Source of the DNA: Burkholderia arboris
GTDB taxonomy: Bacteria; Pseudomonadota; Gammaproteobacteria; Burkholderiales; Burkholderiaceae
Direction of reading: 5' to 3'
Length of the DNA: 64,000 nt
Assembly (NCBI RefSeq): GCF_902499125.1
Contig: NZ_CABVPX010000015.1
Coordinates: 62,001-126,000, forward strand
Positions 9,301 to 17,423 of the stretch are shown in pieces. The translations under genes and the position numbers were made by a program. The notes below the pieces were generated by a model that worked only from the letters and a program-made list of their open reading frames with translations, was not told the origin of the DNA and did not search any database. Position 1 is the first letter of the stretch. Each line of letters opens with the position of its first letter.

Positions 9301-9506
9301 TCGGCGTGCTGACGGCGACCGCGCACGAGCCGTACGCAGCCCGCTACGACTTCACGAGCGCGATGGCCGTGCAGTTGCTGAAGTCGATGGCGCCGGCACT
9401 CGCGCCGCTGATCGAACGTCCGGCCAACGCCGGCACGCGCACCGCCGGCCCCGCGCCGCAAGCGGAAACGCCTGCGCCGGGCACGGCGGCCGTGCAACCG
9501 TCCTGA
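6399..9506 (+). CDS. Class A-like penicillin-binding protein: GT51 transglycosylase plus transpeptidase, unusually long
   Basis: This 1035-residue, inner-membrane-anchored cell-wall synthase has one transmembrane helix at about residues 20-42. The glycosyltransferase-51 half shows the catalytic Glu in I-E-D-R-Y (Glu173) and the second motif GGSTLATQ-IEKF (around 214-224). The transpeptidase half has all three motifs in order: S-T-A-K (Ser505), S-V-N (Ser610) and K-T-G-T (Lys930). The last two are 320 residues apart, far more than the usual 150-200, so a large insertion lies between them. The start ATG 6399 follows CAGGGAG; an upstream GTG in frame (6360) has no ribosome site. The protein is not a standard PBP1a or PBP1b; its role may be specialised wall synthesis. 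It ends in a Pro/Ala-rich tail. Confidence 0.85.
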   Translation: MNRPLNRILPRVTGLASVWTWVKWSLLAALLIAVAIVARLVQTEIETSRMQAHYLSELTRDVGYTVETGPSDHIRFPANGPYDQRFGYALIPAFQQRLLARGFVVSKQARDSQRMLSLGDRGLFLPYEEKDQTGLMLFDSTGSPLFATVFPQRVYADFDTVPHVITDSLLFIEDRYLLDANEPNRNPAIDWGRFSRALADQALHVVNRHQARPGGSTLATQIEKFRHSPEGRTATPPEKLRQIASASVRAYLNGPQTMLARRTIVVRYLNSVPLAARPHIGEITGIGDGLAAWYGRDLNDVNRILSAPTTGDNVDEQGKTFREVLSLIIAQRAPSYFLNRGYPALQKLTDSYLRLLSTGGVISPALRDAALAAQIERSAPPAAAHVQSFVSRKAVTSARASLLSALGISDLYQLDQLDLQATSTLDNGVQQAVAARLALASTRDGAQAAGLYGFEMLAPKDDPSHLTYSFTLYERRNGANMLRVQTDSVNEPFDVNRGGRINLGSTAKLRTLITYLQIVSDLHARYANLSNAELARVKPDPIDGLSHWALDYLSHTRDRSLQAMLDAAVERKYSASPDVFYTGGGAQVFSNFEKSDNGRILTLHAAFEHSVNLVFVRLMRDIVHYETLQAAGPSSSWLNDPVQRQHYLQQFVDGESQVYVKRYYTRYAGKAPDEALALMLKDVRKSPPKIATVLRSVAPNESLAWFDAQMRAQLKGTPAASLSDDDLAALYAKYAIDRFNLNDRGYIASVHPLALWTLNYLRAHPAAPLADVQRDSRDARFYTYSWLYKTRYHATQDRRIRRMVELRAYAEITKSWRALGYPFAEVTPSYAAAIGASGDQPDALAKLIGLIANGGQKAPTETITRLDFAQGTPYETRFVRAAAQPQPMLSPEIVNVAHTLLRDVVLNGTARRLAGGLTLPDGKTLDVYGKTGTGDQRFNVYARGARLIESRKVNRSGTFVFVIGDRFFGVLTATAHEPYAARYDFTSAMAVQLLKSMAPALAPLIERPANAGTRTAGPAPQAETPAPGTAAVQPS

Positions 9507-9520
9507 TCGCGGCGCGTGTG

Positions 9521-9540
9521 CGCACGCGCCGGCGCGCCGC
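9521..9540. terminator. Hairpin between convergent genes
   Basis: GGCGCGTG-TGCG-CACGCGCC is a perfect 8-base stem with a 4-base loop. It fills the short gap between the penicillin-binding protein stop (9506) and the end of the convergent gene (9541). No T-run follows on either strand, so its activity as an intrinsic terminator is uncertain. Confidence 0.4.
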
Positions 9541-9888
9541 TCAGTGCGAGCGGCCGTCGTAGTGCGTGACGGGCAGCGCGTCGAGGTCGACGCCCTCGAG
9601 GCAGCGCACGTTGATCGCGGCCATCGCGGTGCCGTTCGGATGGACACCCTCGCCGAACGTGTGAATCCCGCAGCGCTTGCAGAAGCGATGCTGGATCACG
9701 TGCTTGTTGAACATGTAGGTCGCGAGATTTTCGTCGGGCGTGAGCACCGTCATGTGATCGCGCGGCACGAACCACATCAGCGCGCCCTTGCGCTGGCAGA
9801 TCGAGCAGTTGCAGGCCATCACGCCCTGCAGGTCGCCTTCCGCCTCGAACTTCACGTCTCCGCAGTGACAGCTGCCGCGATAAAGCAT
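9541..9888 (-). CDS. GFA-family zinc-binding protein
   Basis: This 115-residue protein carries the glutathione-dependent formaldehyde-activating (GFA) fold. It has the paired zinc sites C-H-C (GSCHCGDV, residues 6-10), C-N-C-S-I-C (about 28-33) and C-K-R-C-G (about 70-74). The family founder was reported to bind the glutathione-formaldehyde adduct, but most members have no proven reaction. The start ATG 9888 has GGGAGA upstream. It is divergent from a small zinc-binding protein of the DUF1272 type, across about 150 bases. Confidence 0.88.
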   Translation of the reverse strand: MLYRGSCHCGDVKFEAEGDLQGVMACNCSICQRKGALMWFVPRDHMTVLTPDENLATYMFNKHVIQHRFCKRCGIHTFGEGVHPNGTAMAAINVRCLEGVDLDALPVTHYDGRSH

Positions 9889-10042
9889 GGTCGTCTCCCG
9901 GTGCGGCCCGTGCGCATCGACGGCACCCGGGGCGGAACACCGTTGGCCAGGCCGATCCAAACGCGTACAGTAGCGCTCGCATGCGTCGCACGCAATCTCC
10001 GGCGGCGCGCGTCCCGACCCTATCCAACCAAGGAAAACCGTC

Positions 10043-10288
10043 ATGCTCGAACTGCGCCCCGGCTGCGAATGCTGCGACAAGGACCTGCCGCCCGATTCGA
10101 CGGAAGCACGCATCTGCACGTTCGAATGCACGTTCTGCGCGACCTGCGCCGACGACGTGCTGAAGGGCCGTTGCCCGAACTGCGGCGGCGACCTGGTCGC
10201 ACGCCCGCGGCGCTCGGCGAGCCTGCTCGCGAAGTACCCGGCGTCGACGGAACGCATCGTCAAGCCGGGCGGCTGCGCGAACGCCTGA
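10043..10288 (+). CDS. DUF1272 small zinc-ribbon-like protein
   Basis: This 81-residue cytoplasmic protein has eight or so cysteines: C-E-C-C near residue 8, I-C-T-F-E-C-T-F-C-A-T-C, and C-P-N-C-G-G-D. That layout is the treble-clef or RING-like one of the DUF1272 family. It begins MLELRPGCECCDKDLP behind AAGGA. The molecular role of this family is not known. It stands alone between the divergent GFA gene and the convergent GntR gene. Confidence 0.88.
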   Translation: MLELRPGCECCDKDLPPDSTEARICTFECTFCATCADDVLKGRCPNCGGDLVARPRRSASLLAKYPASTERIVKPGGCANA

Positions 10289-10315
10289 CGGCGCCTCGCC
10301 GCCCGCCCCTTTCCG

Positions 10316-10996
10316 TCACGACATCTCGATTCGCGCGCGCGTCACCGCGAGCAGCGTCGCCATCGCGCGGCGCGCGCCGTCCTCGTCGCGCACGCGGATC
10401 GCGTCGCTGACGGCCACGTGCTCGGCGAGCGACGCGTTGTAGACGTCGGCCCGGCGCGCGTTCAGGTGCAGCTGCGCCTCGAGCGTGCGGTCGATCAGCG
10501 CGCCGAGCGGCACCAGCAGCTCGTTGCCGCCGGCCTCGAGCACGCTCAGGTGAAAGCGCAGGTCGGCGCGCACCCATTCGTCGACGTTGCGCGCGGCGGC
10601 CATCGTGCGCGCCGCGTCGTCGATCGCGACGAATGCTTCGGGCGTATGCGTACGCGCGGCCAGCGCGGCCGCGTACGGCTCGATCATCTCGCGCATCTCC
10701 TGCAGCTTCAGCGCGAATGCGAGCGGCGGCGCGACGCGTGCGTACCAGTCGAGCAGATCGGCATCGAGCAGGTTCCACGCGCGGCGCGGCCGCACGCGCG
10801 TGCCGACCTTCGGCCGCGATTCGACCAGCCCCTTCGACGTCAGCGTGCGCAGCGCCTCGCGCATCACCGTGCGGCTCACGCCGTACATCTCCATCAGGTC
10901 GGGCTCCCTCGGCAGCAGCGATTCGGGCGGATAGTCGCCGCGCAGGATCGCCGTCGCGAGCCGGAAGGCCGTCTGTCCATGCAGGTCGCGTTGAAT
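10316..10996 (-). CDS. GntR/FadR-type regulator, probable galactonate repressor, with a non-canonical start
   Basis: The N-terminal winged helix (R-L-A-T-A-I-L-R-G-D-Y, then Y-G-V-S-R-T-V-M-R-E-A-L-R-T-L) is followed by an all-helical FCD ligand-binding domain with its metal-site histidines. The gene is divergent from the galactonate dehydratase gene, the usual place for a DgoR-type repressor. The first in-frame ATG (10894) falls inside the DNA-binding domain and would remove its first helix. Upstream to the stop at 11033-11035 there is no in-frame ATG, GTG or TTG. I chose ATT at 10996 because GGAG lies seven bases upstream of it. CTG at 11020 or 10984 is also possible. Length from ATT is 226 residues. 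Confidence 0.78.
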   Translation of the reverse strand: MQRDLHGQTAFRLATAILRGDYPPESLLPREPDLMEMYGVSRTVMREALRTLTSKGLVESRPKVGTRVRPRRAWNLLDADLLDWYARVAPPLAFALKLQEMREMIEPYAAALAARTHTPEAFVAIDDAARTMAAARNVDEWVRADLRFHLSVLEAGGNELLVPLGALIDRTLEAQLHLNARRADVYNASLAEHVAVSDAIRVRDEDGARRAMATLLAVTRARIEMS

Positions 10997-11154
10997 GATC
11001 GTTCTCCGGTGAGCCGGCAGGCCGGCTGCCCACTATCTGCACAATAATGCTATTAATACTATTTTTTATCGGGCTACGCTAGGATAACCGTGAAAGCACG
11101 CGACCGTGCGCCGCGCCCGAGCGGCCGCGCCGGTCAACCATGGAGACTCGCGTC

Positions 11155-12303
11155 ATGAAAATCACCCGCCTCGAAACCTTCGTCGTCCCGCCGCGCTGGC
11201 TGTTCCTCAAGATCGAAACCGACGAAGGCATCGTCGGCTGGGGCGAACCGATCGTCGAAGGCCGCGCGCATACGGTCGAGGCCGCCGTGCAGGAGCTGGC
11301 CGATTACCTCGTCGGCCGCGACCCGCTGCTGATCGAGGACCACTGGCAGGTGATGTACCGCGCGGGCTTCTACCGCGGCGGCCCGATCATGATGAGCGCG
11401 ATCGCCGGCGTCGACCAGGCGCTGTGGGACATCAAGGGCAAGCATCACGGCGTGCCGGTGCACGCGCTGCTGGGCGGCCAGGTGCGCGATCGCATCAAGG
11501 TGTATTCGTGGATCGGCGGCGACCGGCCGAGCGACGTCGCGAACAATGCGCGCGCGGTCGTCGAGCGCGGCTTCAAGGCCGTGAAGATGAACGGCTCCGA
11601 GGAGCTGCAGATCGTCGATACCTACGACAAGGTCGAACAGGTGATCGCGAACGTCTCGGCCGTGCGCGACGCGGTCGGCCCGCACGTCGGGATCGGCGTC
11701 GACTTCCACGGCCGCGTGCACAAGCCGATGGCGAAGGTGCTCGCGAAGGAGCTCGACCCGTACAAGCTGATGTTCATCGAGGAACCGGTGCTGTCGGAGA
11801 ACGCCGAGGCGCTGCGCGACATCGTCAACCAGACCAACACGCCGATCGCGCTCGGCGAGCGGCTGTACTCGCGCTGGGACTTCAAGCACATCCTCGCGGG
11901 CGGCTACGTGGACATCATCCAGCCCGACGCGTCGCACGCGGGCGGCATCACCGAGTGCCGCAAGATCGCGACGCTCGCGGAAAGCTACGACGTCGCGCTC
12001 GCGCTGCATTGCCCGCTCGGCCCGATCGCGCTCGCCGCGTGCCTGCAGCTCGACGCGGTCAGCTACAACGCGTTCATCCAGGAACAGAGCCTCGGCATCC
12101 ACTACAACCAGGGCAACGACCTGCTCGACTACCTGCGCAACCCCGAAGTGTTCCGCTACGAGGATGGCTTCGTCGCGATCCCGCAAGGCCCGGGGCTCGG
12201 CATCGACGTCAACGAGGAAAAGGTGCGCGAGATGGCGAAGACGGGCCACCGCTGGCGCAACCCGGTGTGGCGCCATGCGGACGGCAGCGTCGCCGAGTGG
12301 TGA
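11155..12303 (+). CDS. dgoD: D-galactonate dehydratase
   Basis: This 382-residue enolase-superfamily enzyme dehydrates D-galactonate to 2-dehydro-3-deoxy-D-galactonate in the De Ley-Doudoroff branch. The length equals that of the E. coli enzyme. Visible are the N-terminal capping domain (M-K-I-T-R-L-E-T-F), the metal ligands in V-D-F-H-G-R and F-I-E-E-P, L-G-E-R, and the base His in A-L-H-C-P-L-G-P. The start ATG 11155 follows GGAGACTCGCGTC; an ATG 15 bases earlier overlaps that ribosome site. No DgoK or DgoA is adjacent, so later steps must be encoded elsewhere. A TATTAATA palindrome at 11051-11058 in the divergent region is a possible regulator contact. A strong terminator follows. Confidence 0.93.
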   Translation: MKITRLETFVVPPRWLFLKIETDEGIVGWGEPIVEGRAHTVEAAVQELADYLVGRDPLLIEDHWQVMYRAGFYRGGPIMMSAIAGVDQALWDIKGKHHGVPVHALLGGQVRDRIKVYSWIGGDRPSDVANNARAVVERGFKAVKMNGSEELQIVDTYDKVEQVIANVSAVRDAVGPHVGIGVDFHGRVHKPMAKVLAKELDPYKLMFIEEPVLSENAEALRDIVNQTNTPIALGERLYSRWDFKHILAGGYVDIIQPDASHAGGITECRKIATLAESYDVALALHCPLGPIALAACLQLDAVSYNAFIQEQSLGIHYNQGNDLLDYLRNPEVFRYEDGFVAIPQGPGLGIDVNEEKVREMAKTGHRWRNPVWRHADGSVAEW

Positions 12304-12360
12304 TGAAGGAATCGGATGAACCGGCATGCGCGACGATCACGCCGCGCACCGGCTTCGACA

Positions 12361-12386
12361 CGGCCGCCCGACAGGCGGCCGTTTTT
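12361..12386 (+). terminator. Intrinsic terminator of dgoD
   Basis: CGGCCGCC-CGACA-GGCGGCCG is a perfect 8-base stem with a 5-base loop, followed directly by TTTTT. It starts 58 bases after the dgoD stop. Confidence 0.85.
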
Positions 12387-12450
12387 GCTTCTGCGATCCG
12401 CGGGGCGTCGACAACGAGCATCGCTACGCTGCCCCGCACGGAACCCGCGG

Positions 12451-13383
12451 TCAGCCGAGCGCCGCGAACCCCGGCACGCTGAACGACAGCACGGCCGCCG
12501 CGATGAACACGCCGATCATCGTCATCCCTTCGAGATGCAGGATGTTGCGGAACGTGTGTGCATCCTCGGTCGACGCGGTGCGGCGCAGGCGCGGCAGCGC
12601 CGAGAAGCGGTTCAGGCCGCCGAGCACGAGCGCGAGCGCGACGAGCAGCAGCTTCAGCAGCAACACGCGACCCCACGTACTGCCGTCGAGCGGCGCAAGC
12701 GAACCGCCAAGCCCGCGGATCGCGTTGAGCACGCCCGTGCCGAGCACGAACACGACCGCGATGATCGACGTGCGCGACAGGTGCTGGCCGATGCGGATCA
12801 GCGCGCCGCGCGCGACCGACGAACCCAGCGTCGGCAGCACCGCGAGCCCGCCCGCGAGCACGAGGCCGCCCCACACGGCCGTCGCGAGCAGGTGCAGCGT
12901 GTGCACGCCGACCGCCGCGGACAGCGCGCCCGTATCGGCCGCGTGGCCGAGCGACGCCTTGCCCGCCGCGACCACGATCACCGCGAGCCACAGCACCGCG
13001 TGTGCGACCCGGCCGTCCGGCTTCGCGAGCGCGACGATCGCGAGCAGCACGGCACCGGCGAACGCGACGCTCCACGCGAAGCCCGTGTGCGTCTGCATCA
13101 GCATGGTCGGAATCGCGGCGAACGCACCGCCGAGCCCCGAGCCGCTCATCGTCGCGGCCTCGTAGACGAGCCAGCCGAGATCGGCGAGCACCAGCGCCAG
13201 CGCCGCCGCGACCAGCGAATGTTGCGCGCGCAGCCACGCCGGATGCGACGGCGCGATGACCGGCCGTGCGCCGTCCTTGCCGAGCCACGCCTTGAGCAGC
13301 GCCGAGCCGACCGCCATCGCGAACGCGGCGTCCATCAGCGCCGCGAGCGCGACCTGACCGATCCACAAGCTGTCGAACTTCAT
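12451..13383 (-). CDS. copD: CopD-family copper-resistance membrane protein
   Basis: This is an integral inner-membrane protein of 310 residues with about eight helices. It carries the CopD-type pattern with histidines in membrane-facing positions: Q-T-H-T-G-F, V-H-T-L-H-L-L-A-T-A-V-W-G-G and I-L-H-L-E-G. CopD proteins are implicated in copper import or handling together with periplasmic CopC. The start ATG 13383 follows a strong GGGAGGGG. No copC lies next to it: upstream is a long promoter region shared with the cytochrome genes. A link to copper delivery for respiratory enzymes is possible but not shown. Confidence 0.85.
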   Translation of the reverse strand: MKFDSLWIGQVALAALMDAAFAMAVGSALLKAWLGKDGARPVIAPSHPAWLRAQHSLVAAALALVLADLGWLVYEAATMSGSGLGGAFAAIPTMLMQTHTGFAWSVAFAGAVLLAIVALAKPDGRVAHAVLWLAVIVVAAGKASLGHAADTGALSAAVGVHTLHLLATAVWGGLVLAGGLAVLPTLGSSVARGALIRIGQHLSRTSIIAVVFVLGTGVLNAIRGLGGSLAPLDGSTWGRVLLLKLLLVALALVLGGLNRFSALPRLRRTASTEDAHTFRNILHLEGMTMIGVFIAAAVLSFSVPGFAALG

Positions 13384-13773
13384 CGCGCGCCCCCTCCCGA
13401 CAGCGACGGGCCGGCAAGGCGGCGGCAACGGGACGGACAGCGTGAGGCAAGCAACGGCACGGTAGAAAACGTCATCGATGAATCCGGAAACGGGAGAAAT
13501 GACTGGACCAGCGGCGGAGGCGGCGCCGCGCGACCCGCGAGTGTACGGTCTTCGATGGTGAAAACGCACGCCGGTTCACACAGCGGCGCAGCAATGCGCG
13601 TCAAATTGTCGCAAGTCGCAAACAGACAGGAACCGATGTCCTTTTGCCAAATAGCCGTCATTACCCATCGATGATAGAATGCCGCGTCGCAGCAGCCCGG
13701 CTGTCCTGCCGTCCATGCGCCGAGCCGATCGTAGCCCGGACAAGGTCCCCGACGAATAAACATGGAGTCTCGT
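13384..13773. other. Gene-free divergent promoter region
   Basis: These 390 bases separate copD (minus) from the cytochrome c pair (plus). Codon use and start signals support no gene. The right half is clearly less GC-rich, and a -10-like TAGAAT is seen at 13675-13680 without a good -35. It probably holds the promoters of both flanking genes. Confidence 0.4.
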
Positions 13774-14526
13774 GTGTCTTCAAGACGCCTCTTCCGTCCG
13801 CTGCTCGCCGTTCTGATGATCGGCGGCGCGGGCCTTATGAGCGCTGCCCAAGCGCAGACCAAGCCCACGGAGCAAGCGCACGCCCAGCAGGCGCCGCTCA
13901 AGGCACCCGATACCATGGCCGAGCGCGTGCGCGGCTGTACCGCATGCCACGGCGTTCACGGCCAGGGCACGGACAACGATTATTTCCCGCGTCTTGCCGG
14001 CAAGCCGGCCGAGTACCTGTACAACCAGCTCGTCAACTTCCGTGACGGCCGGCGCAAGTACCCGCCGATGAACTACCTGCTGACGTACCTGAACGACGAC
14101 TACCTGCGCGAAATCGCCGAGCACTTCTCGGCCGAACGTCCGCCGTACCCGACGCCGGCGAAGCCGACGCTGCCGGCCGCGACGCTCGCACGCGGCAAGC
14201 AGCTCGTCACGCAGGGCGATCCGTCCCGCAAGCTGCCGGCCTGCGTGGCCTGCCACGGCGCAGGGCTGACCGGCATGCAGCCGGCGATCCCGGGCCTCGT
14301 CGGCCTGCACGCCGATTACCTGAGCGCGCAGCTCGGCGCCTGGCGCTCGGGCAACCGCCACGCGAAGGCACCGGATTGCATGCACGACATCGCGTCGAAG
14401 CTGTCCGACGAAGACGTGACGGCCGTGACCGCATGGCTCGCCGCACAACCGGCGCCCGCCAACCCCGTGCCGGCCCCGGCGCGTTCGATGAAGACTCCGC
14501 TCGCCTGCGGCAGCGAACCGCAATAA
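13774..14526 (+). CDS. Di-heme c-type cytochrome
   Basis: This exported cytochrome has two class I domains, each with one heme motif: C-T-A-C-H at about residue 55 and C-V-A-C-H at about residue 157. The signal peptide covers about residues 1-28 and ends A-Q-A. I prefer GTG 13774 because GGAG stands six bases before it; ATG 13762 overlaps that site and has none of its own. It is periplasmic and passes electrons. It is followed after 19 bases by a three-heme cytochrome, so the two form one unit. The dehydrogenase or oxidase they serve is not adjacent. Related two-domain cytochromes c4/c553 deliver electrons to terminal oxidases. Confidence 0.9.
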   Translation: MSSRRLFRPLLAVLMIGGAGLMSAAQAQTKPTEQAHAQQAPLKAPDTMAERVRGCTACHGVHGQGTDNDYFPRLAGKPAEYLYNQLVNFRDGRRKYPPMNYLLTYLNDDYLREIAEHFSAERPPYPTPAKPTLPAATLARGKQLVTQGDPSRKLPACVACHGAGLTGMQPAIPGLVGLHADYLSAQLGAWRSGNRHAKAPDCMHDIASKLSDEDVTAVTAWLAAQPAPANPVPAPARSMKTPLACGSEPQ

Positions 14527-14545
14527 GGCAAGGGAGACAGACACA

Positions 14546-15844
14546 ATGAAACGCAAGTCCCTGTTTGCACTCTCGGCCGTCGCGATCGTCGCGGCCGCCG
14601 CCCTCGTGCCGGTCCTGTGGCCGGGCAACGACACGCTGCACGGCGCTGCCGCCGTCGCGGCCACGCCGGCCGACCAGGCCGCGCTGATCAAGAAGGGCGA
14701 ATACCTCGCGCGCGTCGGCGACTGTATCGCGTGCCACACCGTGCGCGGCGGCAAGTCGTTCGCGGGCGGCCTGCCGATGGCGACGCCGTTCGGCACGATG
14801 TACACGCCGAACATCACCCCGGACGACCAGAACGGTATCGGCAAGTGGACGTCGGACGACTTCTACCGCGCGATGCACACCGGTCGTTCGAAGGACGGCA
14901 GCCTGCTGTATCCTGGCTTCCCGTTCGCGAGCTACACGAAGGTCACGCGCTCGGATTCGGACGCGATCTACGCGTACCTGCGCTCGGTCGCACCGGTATC
15001 GGTGCCGAGCCGTCCGCACGAACTGAAGTTCCCGTTCAACAACCGCAACCTGCTGATCGGCTGGCGCACGCTGTTCTTCAAGGAAGGCGAGTACAAGCCG
15101 GATCCGACGAAATCGGTCGAATGGAACCGCGGCGCCTACCTCGTCGAAGGCCTCGGCCACTGCTCGATGTGCCACACGTCGATCAACATGATGGGCGGCC
15201 CGGTGAGCTCGTCGGCGTTCGCCGGCGGCCTGATCCCGCTGCAGAACTGGTATGCGCCGTCGCTGACGAACGACAAGGAACTCGGCCTCGGCGACTGGCA
15301 CGTGCAGGAGCTGTCCGACCTGCTGCAGGCCGGCGTGTCGAACAAGGGCGCGGTGTTCGGCCCGATGGCGGACGTGGTCCACAACAGCCTGCAGTACATG
15401 ACCGACGAAGATACGCGCGCAATGTCGACGTACCTGAAGTCGATCCCGCAGAAGGCTGAAGCGCCGAAGAACATGCAATACGAGCCGTCGAAGCAATTCG
15501 GCAACGCGCTGTTCGACCAGGGCAAGAAGATCTACGCGGACAACTGCGCGACCTGCCACGCCGAAACCGGCGCGGGCAAGCCGCCTGCTTATCCGCCGCT
15601 CGCGGGCAACCACTCGATCATGATGGAATCGGCGGTCAACCCGATCCGCATGGTGCTGAATGGCGGCTATCCGCCGAGCACGTTCAAGAACCCGCGTCCG
15701 TACGGCATGCCGCCGTTCGCGCAGTCGCTGTCGAACCAGGAAGTCGCAGCAGTAGTAACGTACATCCGGATGTCGTGGGGCAACAACGGTACGCCGATCT
15801 CGCCACAACAGGTGAGTGACCTGCGTTCCGCGCCGCTTGACTAA
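14546..15844 (+). CDS. Tri-heme c-type cytochrome (membrane dehydrogenase cytochrome-subunit type)
   Basis: This 432-residue protein has three heme motifs, C-I-A-C-H, C-S-M-C-H and C-A-T-C-H. The order and spacing match the cytochrome subunits of membrane-bound alcohol, gluconate or sorbitol dehydrogenases. A signal or anchor helix spans about residues 5-26. In known complexes such subunits pass electrons from a flavin or PQQ dehydrogenase to ubiquinone. Here no dehydrogenase gene is adjacent; the partner on the DNA is the di-heme cytochrome upstream. It may therefore serve a dehydrogenase encoded elsewhere or link to an oxidase. A strong terminator follows the stop by 18 bases. Confidence 0.9.
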   Translation: MKRKSLFALSAVAIVAAAALVPVLWPGNDTLHGAAAVAATPADQAALIKKGEYLARVGDCIACHTVRGGKSFAGGLPMATPFGTMYTPNITPDDQNGIGKWTSDDFYRAMHTGRSKDGSLLYPGFPFASYTKVTRSDSDAIYAYLRSVAPVSVPSRPHELKFPFNNRNLLIGWRTLFFKEGEYKPDPTKSVEWNRGAYLVEGLGHCSMCHTSINMMGGPVSSSAFAGGLIPLQNWYAPSLTNDKELGLGDWHVQELSDLLQAGVSNKGAVFGPMADVVHNSLQYMTDEDTRAMSTYLKSIPQKAEAPKNMQYEPSKQFGNALFDQGKKIYADNCATCHAETGAGKPPAYPPLAGNHSIMMESAVNPIRMVLNGGYPPSTFKNPRPYGMPPFAQSLSNQEVAAVVTYIRMSWGNNGTPISPQQVSDLRSAPLD

Positions 15845-15862
15845 ATAACGCGTGACGCAAAC

Positions 15863-15908
15863 GGGGCGCGGCTGCGGGAAACCGCAGCCGCGCCCCTTTG
15901 CTTTTTGC
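15863..15908 (+). terminator. Strong intrinsic terminator of the cytochrome pair
   Basis: There is a perfect 15-base stem (15863-15877 with 15882-15896) closed by a GAAA tetraloop and followed by TTTGCTTTTTG. It ends the cytochrome operon just before the RhlE gene. Confidence 0.9.
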
Positions 15909-15971
15909 GATGCCAGTCCCCGCGCGGGCCGCGCGAGGTGTCGCCGATCATAAAACTCAAGAGTGGTATCT

Positions 15972-17423
15972 ATGTCTTTCGAATCTCTCGGCCTGGCCGA
16001 ACCGCTGGTCAAGGCGGTCAACGAGCTCGGCTACACGTCGCCGACTCCGATCCAGCAGCAGGCGATCCCTGCCGTCCTCGGCGGCGGCGACCTGCTCGCC
16101 GGCGCGCAAACCGGCACCGGCAAGACCGCCGGCTTCACGCTGCCGATCCTGCAACGCCTGCACACGTTCTACGCGGACAATCGCGGCGCGAAGCGCGCGG
16201 TGCGCGCACTGATCCTCACGCCGACGCGCGAACTCGCCGCGCAGGTCGAGGAAAGCGTCCGGGCATACAGCAAGTACCTGAAGCTGCGCTCGACCGTGAT
16301 GTTCGGCGGCGTCAGCATCAATCCGCAGATCGATGCGCTCAAGCGCGGCGTCGACATCGTCGTCGCGACGCCGGGCCGCCTGCTCGACCACATGCAGCAG
16401 AAGACCATCGACCTGTCGGATCTCGACATCCTCGTGCTCGACGAAGCCGACCGGATGCTCGACATGGGCTTCATCCACGACATCAAGCGCGTGCTCGCGA
16501 AGCTGCCGCCGGAGCGCCAGAACCTGCTGTTCTCGGCCACCTTCTCCGATGAAATCAAGGCGCTCGCGGACAGCCTGCTCGATTCGCCCGCGCTGATCGA
16601 AGTCGCGCGCCGCAACACGACCGCCGAAAGCGTCGCGCAGAAGATCCACCCGGTCGACCGCGATCGCAAGCGCGAGCTGCTCACGCACCTGATCCGCGAA
16701 CACAACTGGTTCCAGGTGCTCGTGTTCACGCGTACCAAGCACGGCGCGAACCGGCTCGCCGAACAGCTGACGAAGGACGGCATCAGCGCGATGGCGATCC
16801 ACGGCAACAAGAGCCAGTCGGCCCGTACGCGCGCGCTGGCCGAGTTCAAGAACAGCACGCTGCAGGTGCTCGTCGCGACCGATATCGCCGCGCGCGGGAT
16901 CGACATCGACCAGCTGCCGCACGTCGTCAACTTCGACCTGCCGAACGTGCCCGAGGATTACGTGCACCGGATCGGCCGCACGGGCCGCGCAGGCGCGACC
17001 GGTGAAGCCGTGTCGCTCGTGTGTGTCGACGAAAAGCAGCTGCTGCGCGACATCGAGCGGCTGATCAAGCGCGAGATTCCGCAGGAAGTGATCGCGGGCT
17101 TCGAACCCGATCCGCACGCGAAGCCGGAGCCGATCCAGCAGCGCCGCGGCCAGCAGCAACCGCGCGGCGGTGGCGGTGGCGGCGGCAATCGCCAGCCGCG
17201 TGCAGGCGGCTCAGGCCAGCCGGCCGCGAAACGCGAAGGCAACGCGCAACCGAAGACGTCGCAGCAGAAGGCCGCGAAGCCGCGCACGCAAGGCGGTGCC
17301 GGCGCCGGCGGGAATAGCGGCGGACGTCCGGCGGGTGGCGGCAACGGCGCACGCCCGGCGAACGGCAATGCCGCGCACCCGAACCGCAACCGCTCGTCGC
17401 GCAGCGGCCAGCGCGGTCACTGA
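15972..17423 (+). CDS. rhlE: DEAD-box RNA helicase RhlE
   Basis: This 483-residue ATP-dependent RNA helicase works in ribosome maturation, mRNA turnover and cold adaptation. The motifs are complete and in order: F-x-x-L-G-L plus Q-motif [27 protein letters not shown] and H-R-I-G-R-T-G-R. After about residue 385 comes a long, low-complexity Arg/Gly/Gln/Asn-rich tail, typical of RhlE and thought to bind RNA. ATG 15972 is taken as start; a GTG nine bases earlier is also possible, and the ribosome site is weak. The last bases overlap the convergent gene by seven. Confidence 0.93.
   Translation: MSFESLGLAEPLVKAVNELGYTSPTPIQQQAIPAVLGGGDLLAGAQTGTGKTAGFTLPILQRLHTFYADNRGAKRAVRALILTPTRELAAQVEESVRAYSKYLKLRSTVMFGGVSINPQIDALKRGVDIVVATPGRLLDHMQQKTIDLSDLDILVLDEADRMLDMGFIHDIKRVLAKLPPERQNLLFSATFSDEIKALADSLLDSPALIEVARRNTTAESVAQKIHPVDRDRKRELLTHLIREHNWFQVLVFTRTKHGANRLAEQLTKDGISAMAIHGNKSQSARTRALAEFKNSTLQVLVATDIAARGIDIDQLPHVVNFDLPNVPEDYVHRIGRTGRAGATGEAVSLVCVDEKQLLRDIERLIKREIPQEVIAGFEPDPHAKPEPIQQRRGQQQPRGGGGGGGNRQPRAGGSGQPAAKREGNAQPKTSQQKAAKPRTQGGAGAGGNSGGRPAGGGNGARPANGNAAHPNRNRSSRSGQRGH

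Noticed and set aside
6345..9647. A 1100-codon open frame on the minus strand opposite the penicillin-binding protein gene
   Set aside because: It lies wholly opposite a gene with intact catalytic motifs. Its product is an Arg/Ala/Val-rich string with no domain, the usual shadow frame of very GC-rich DNA.
17160..17410. GGC/GGT-rich repeats at the 3' end of rhlE considered as a contingency locus
   Set aside because: The repeats are short and irregular and encode the normal Gly/Arg tail of RhlE; no unit is repeated often enough for slippage control.
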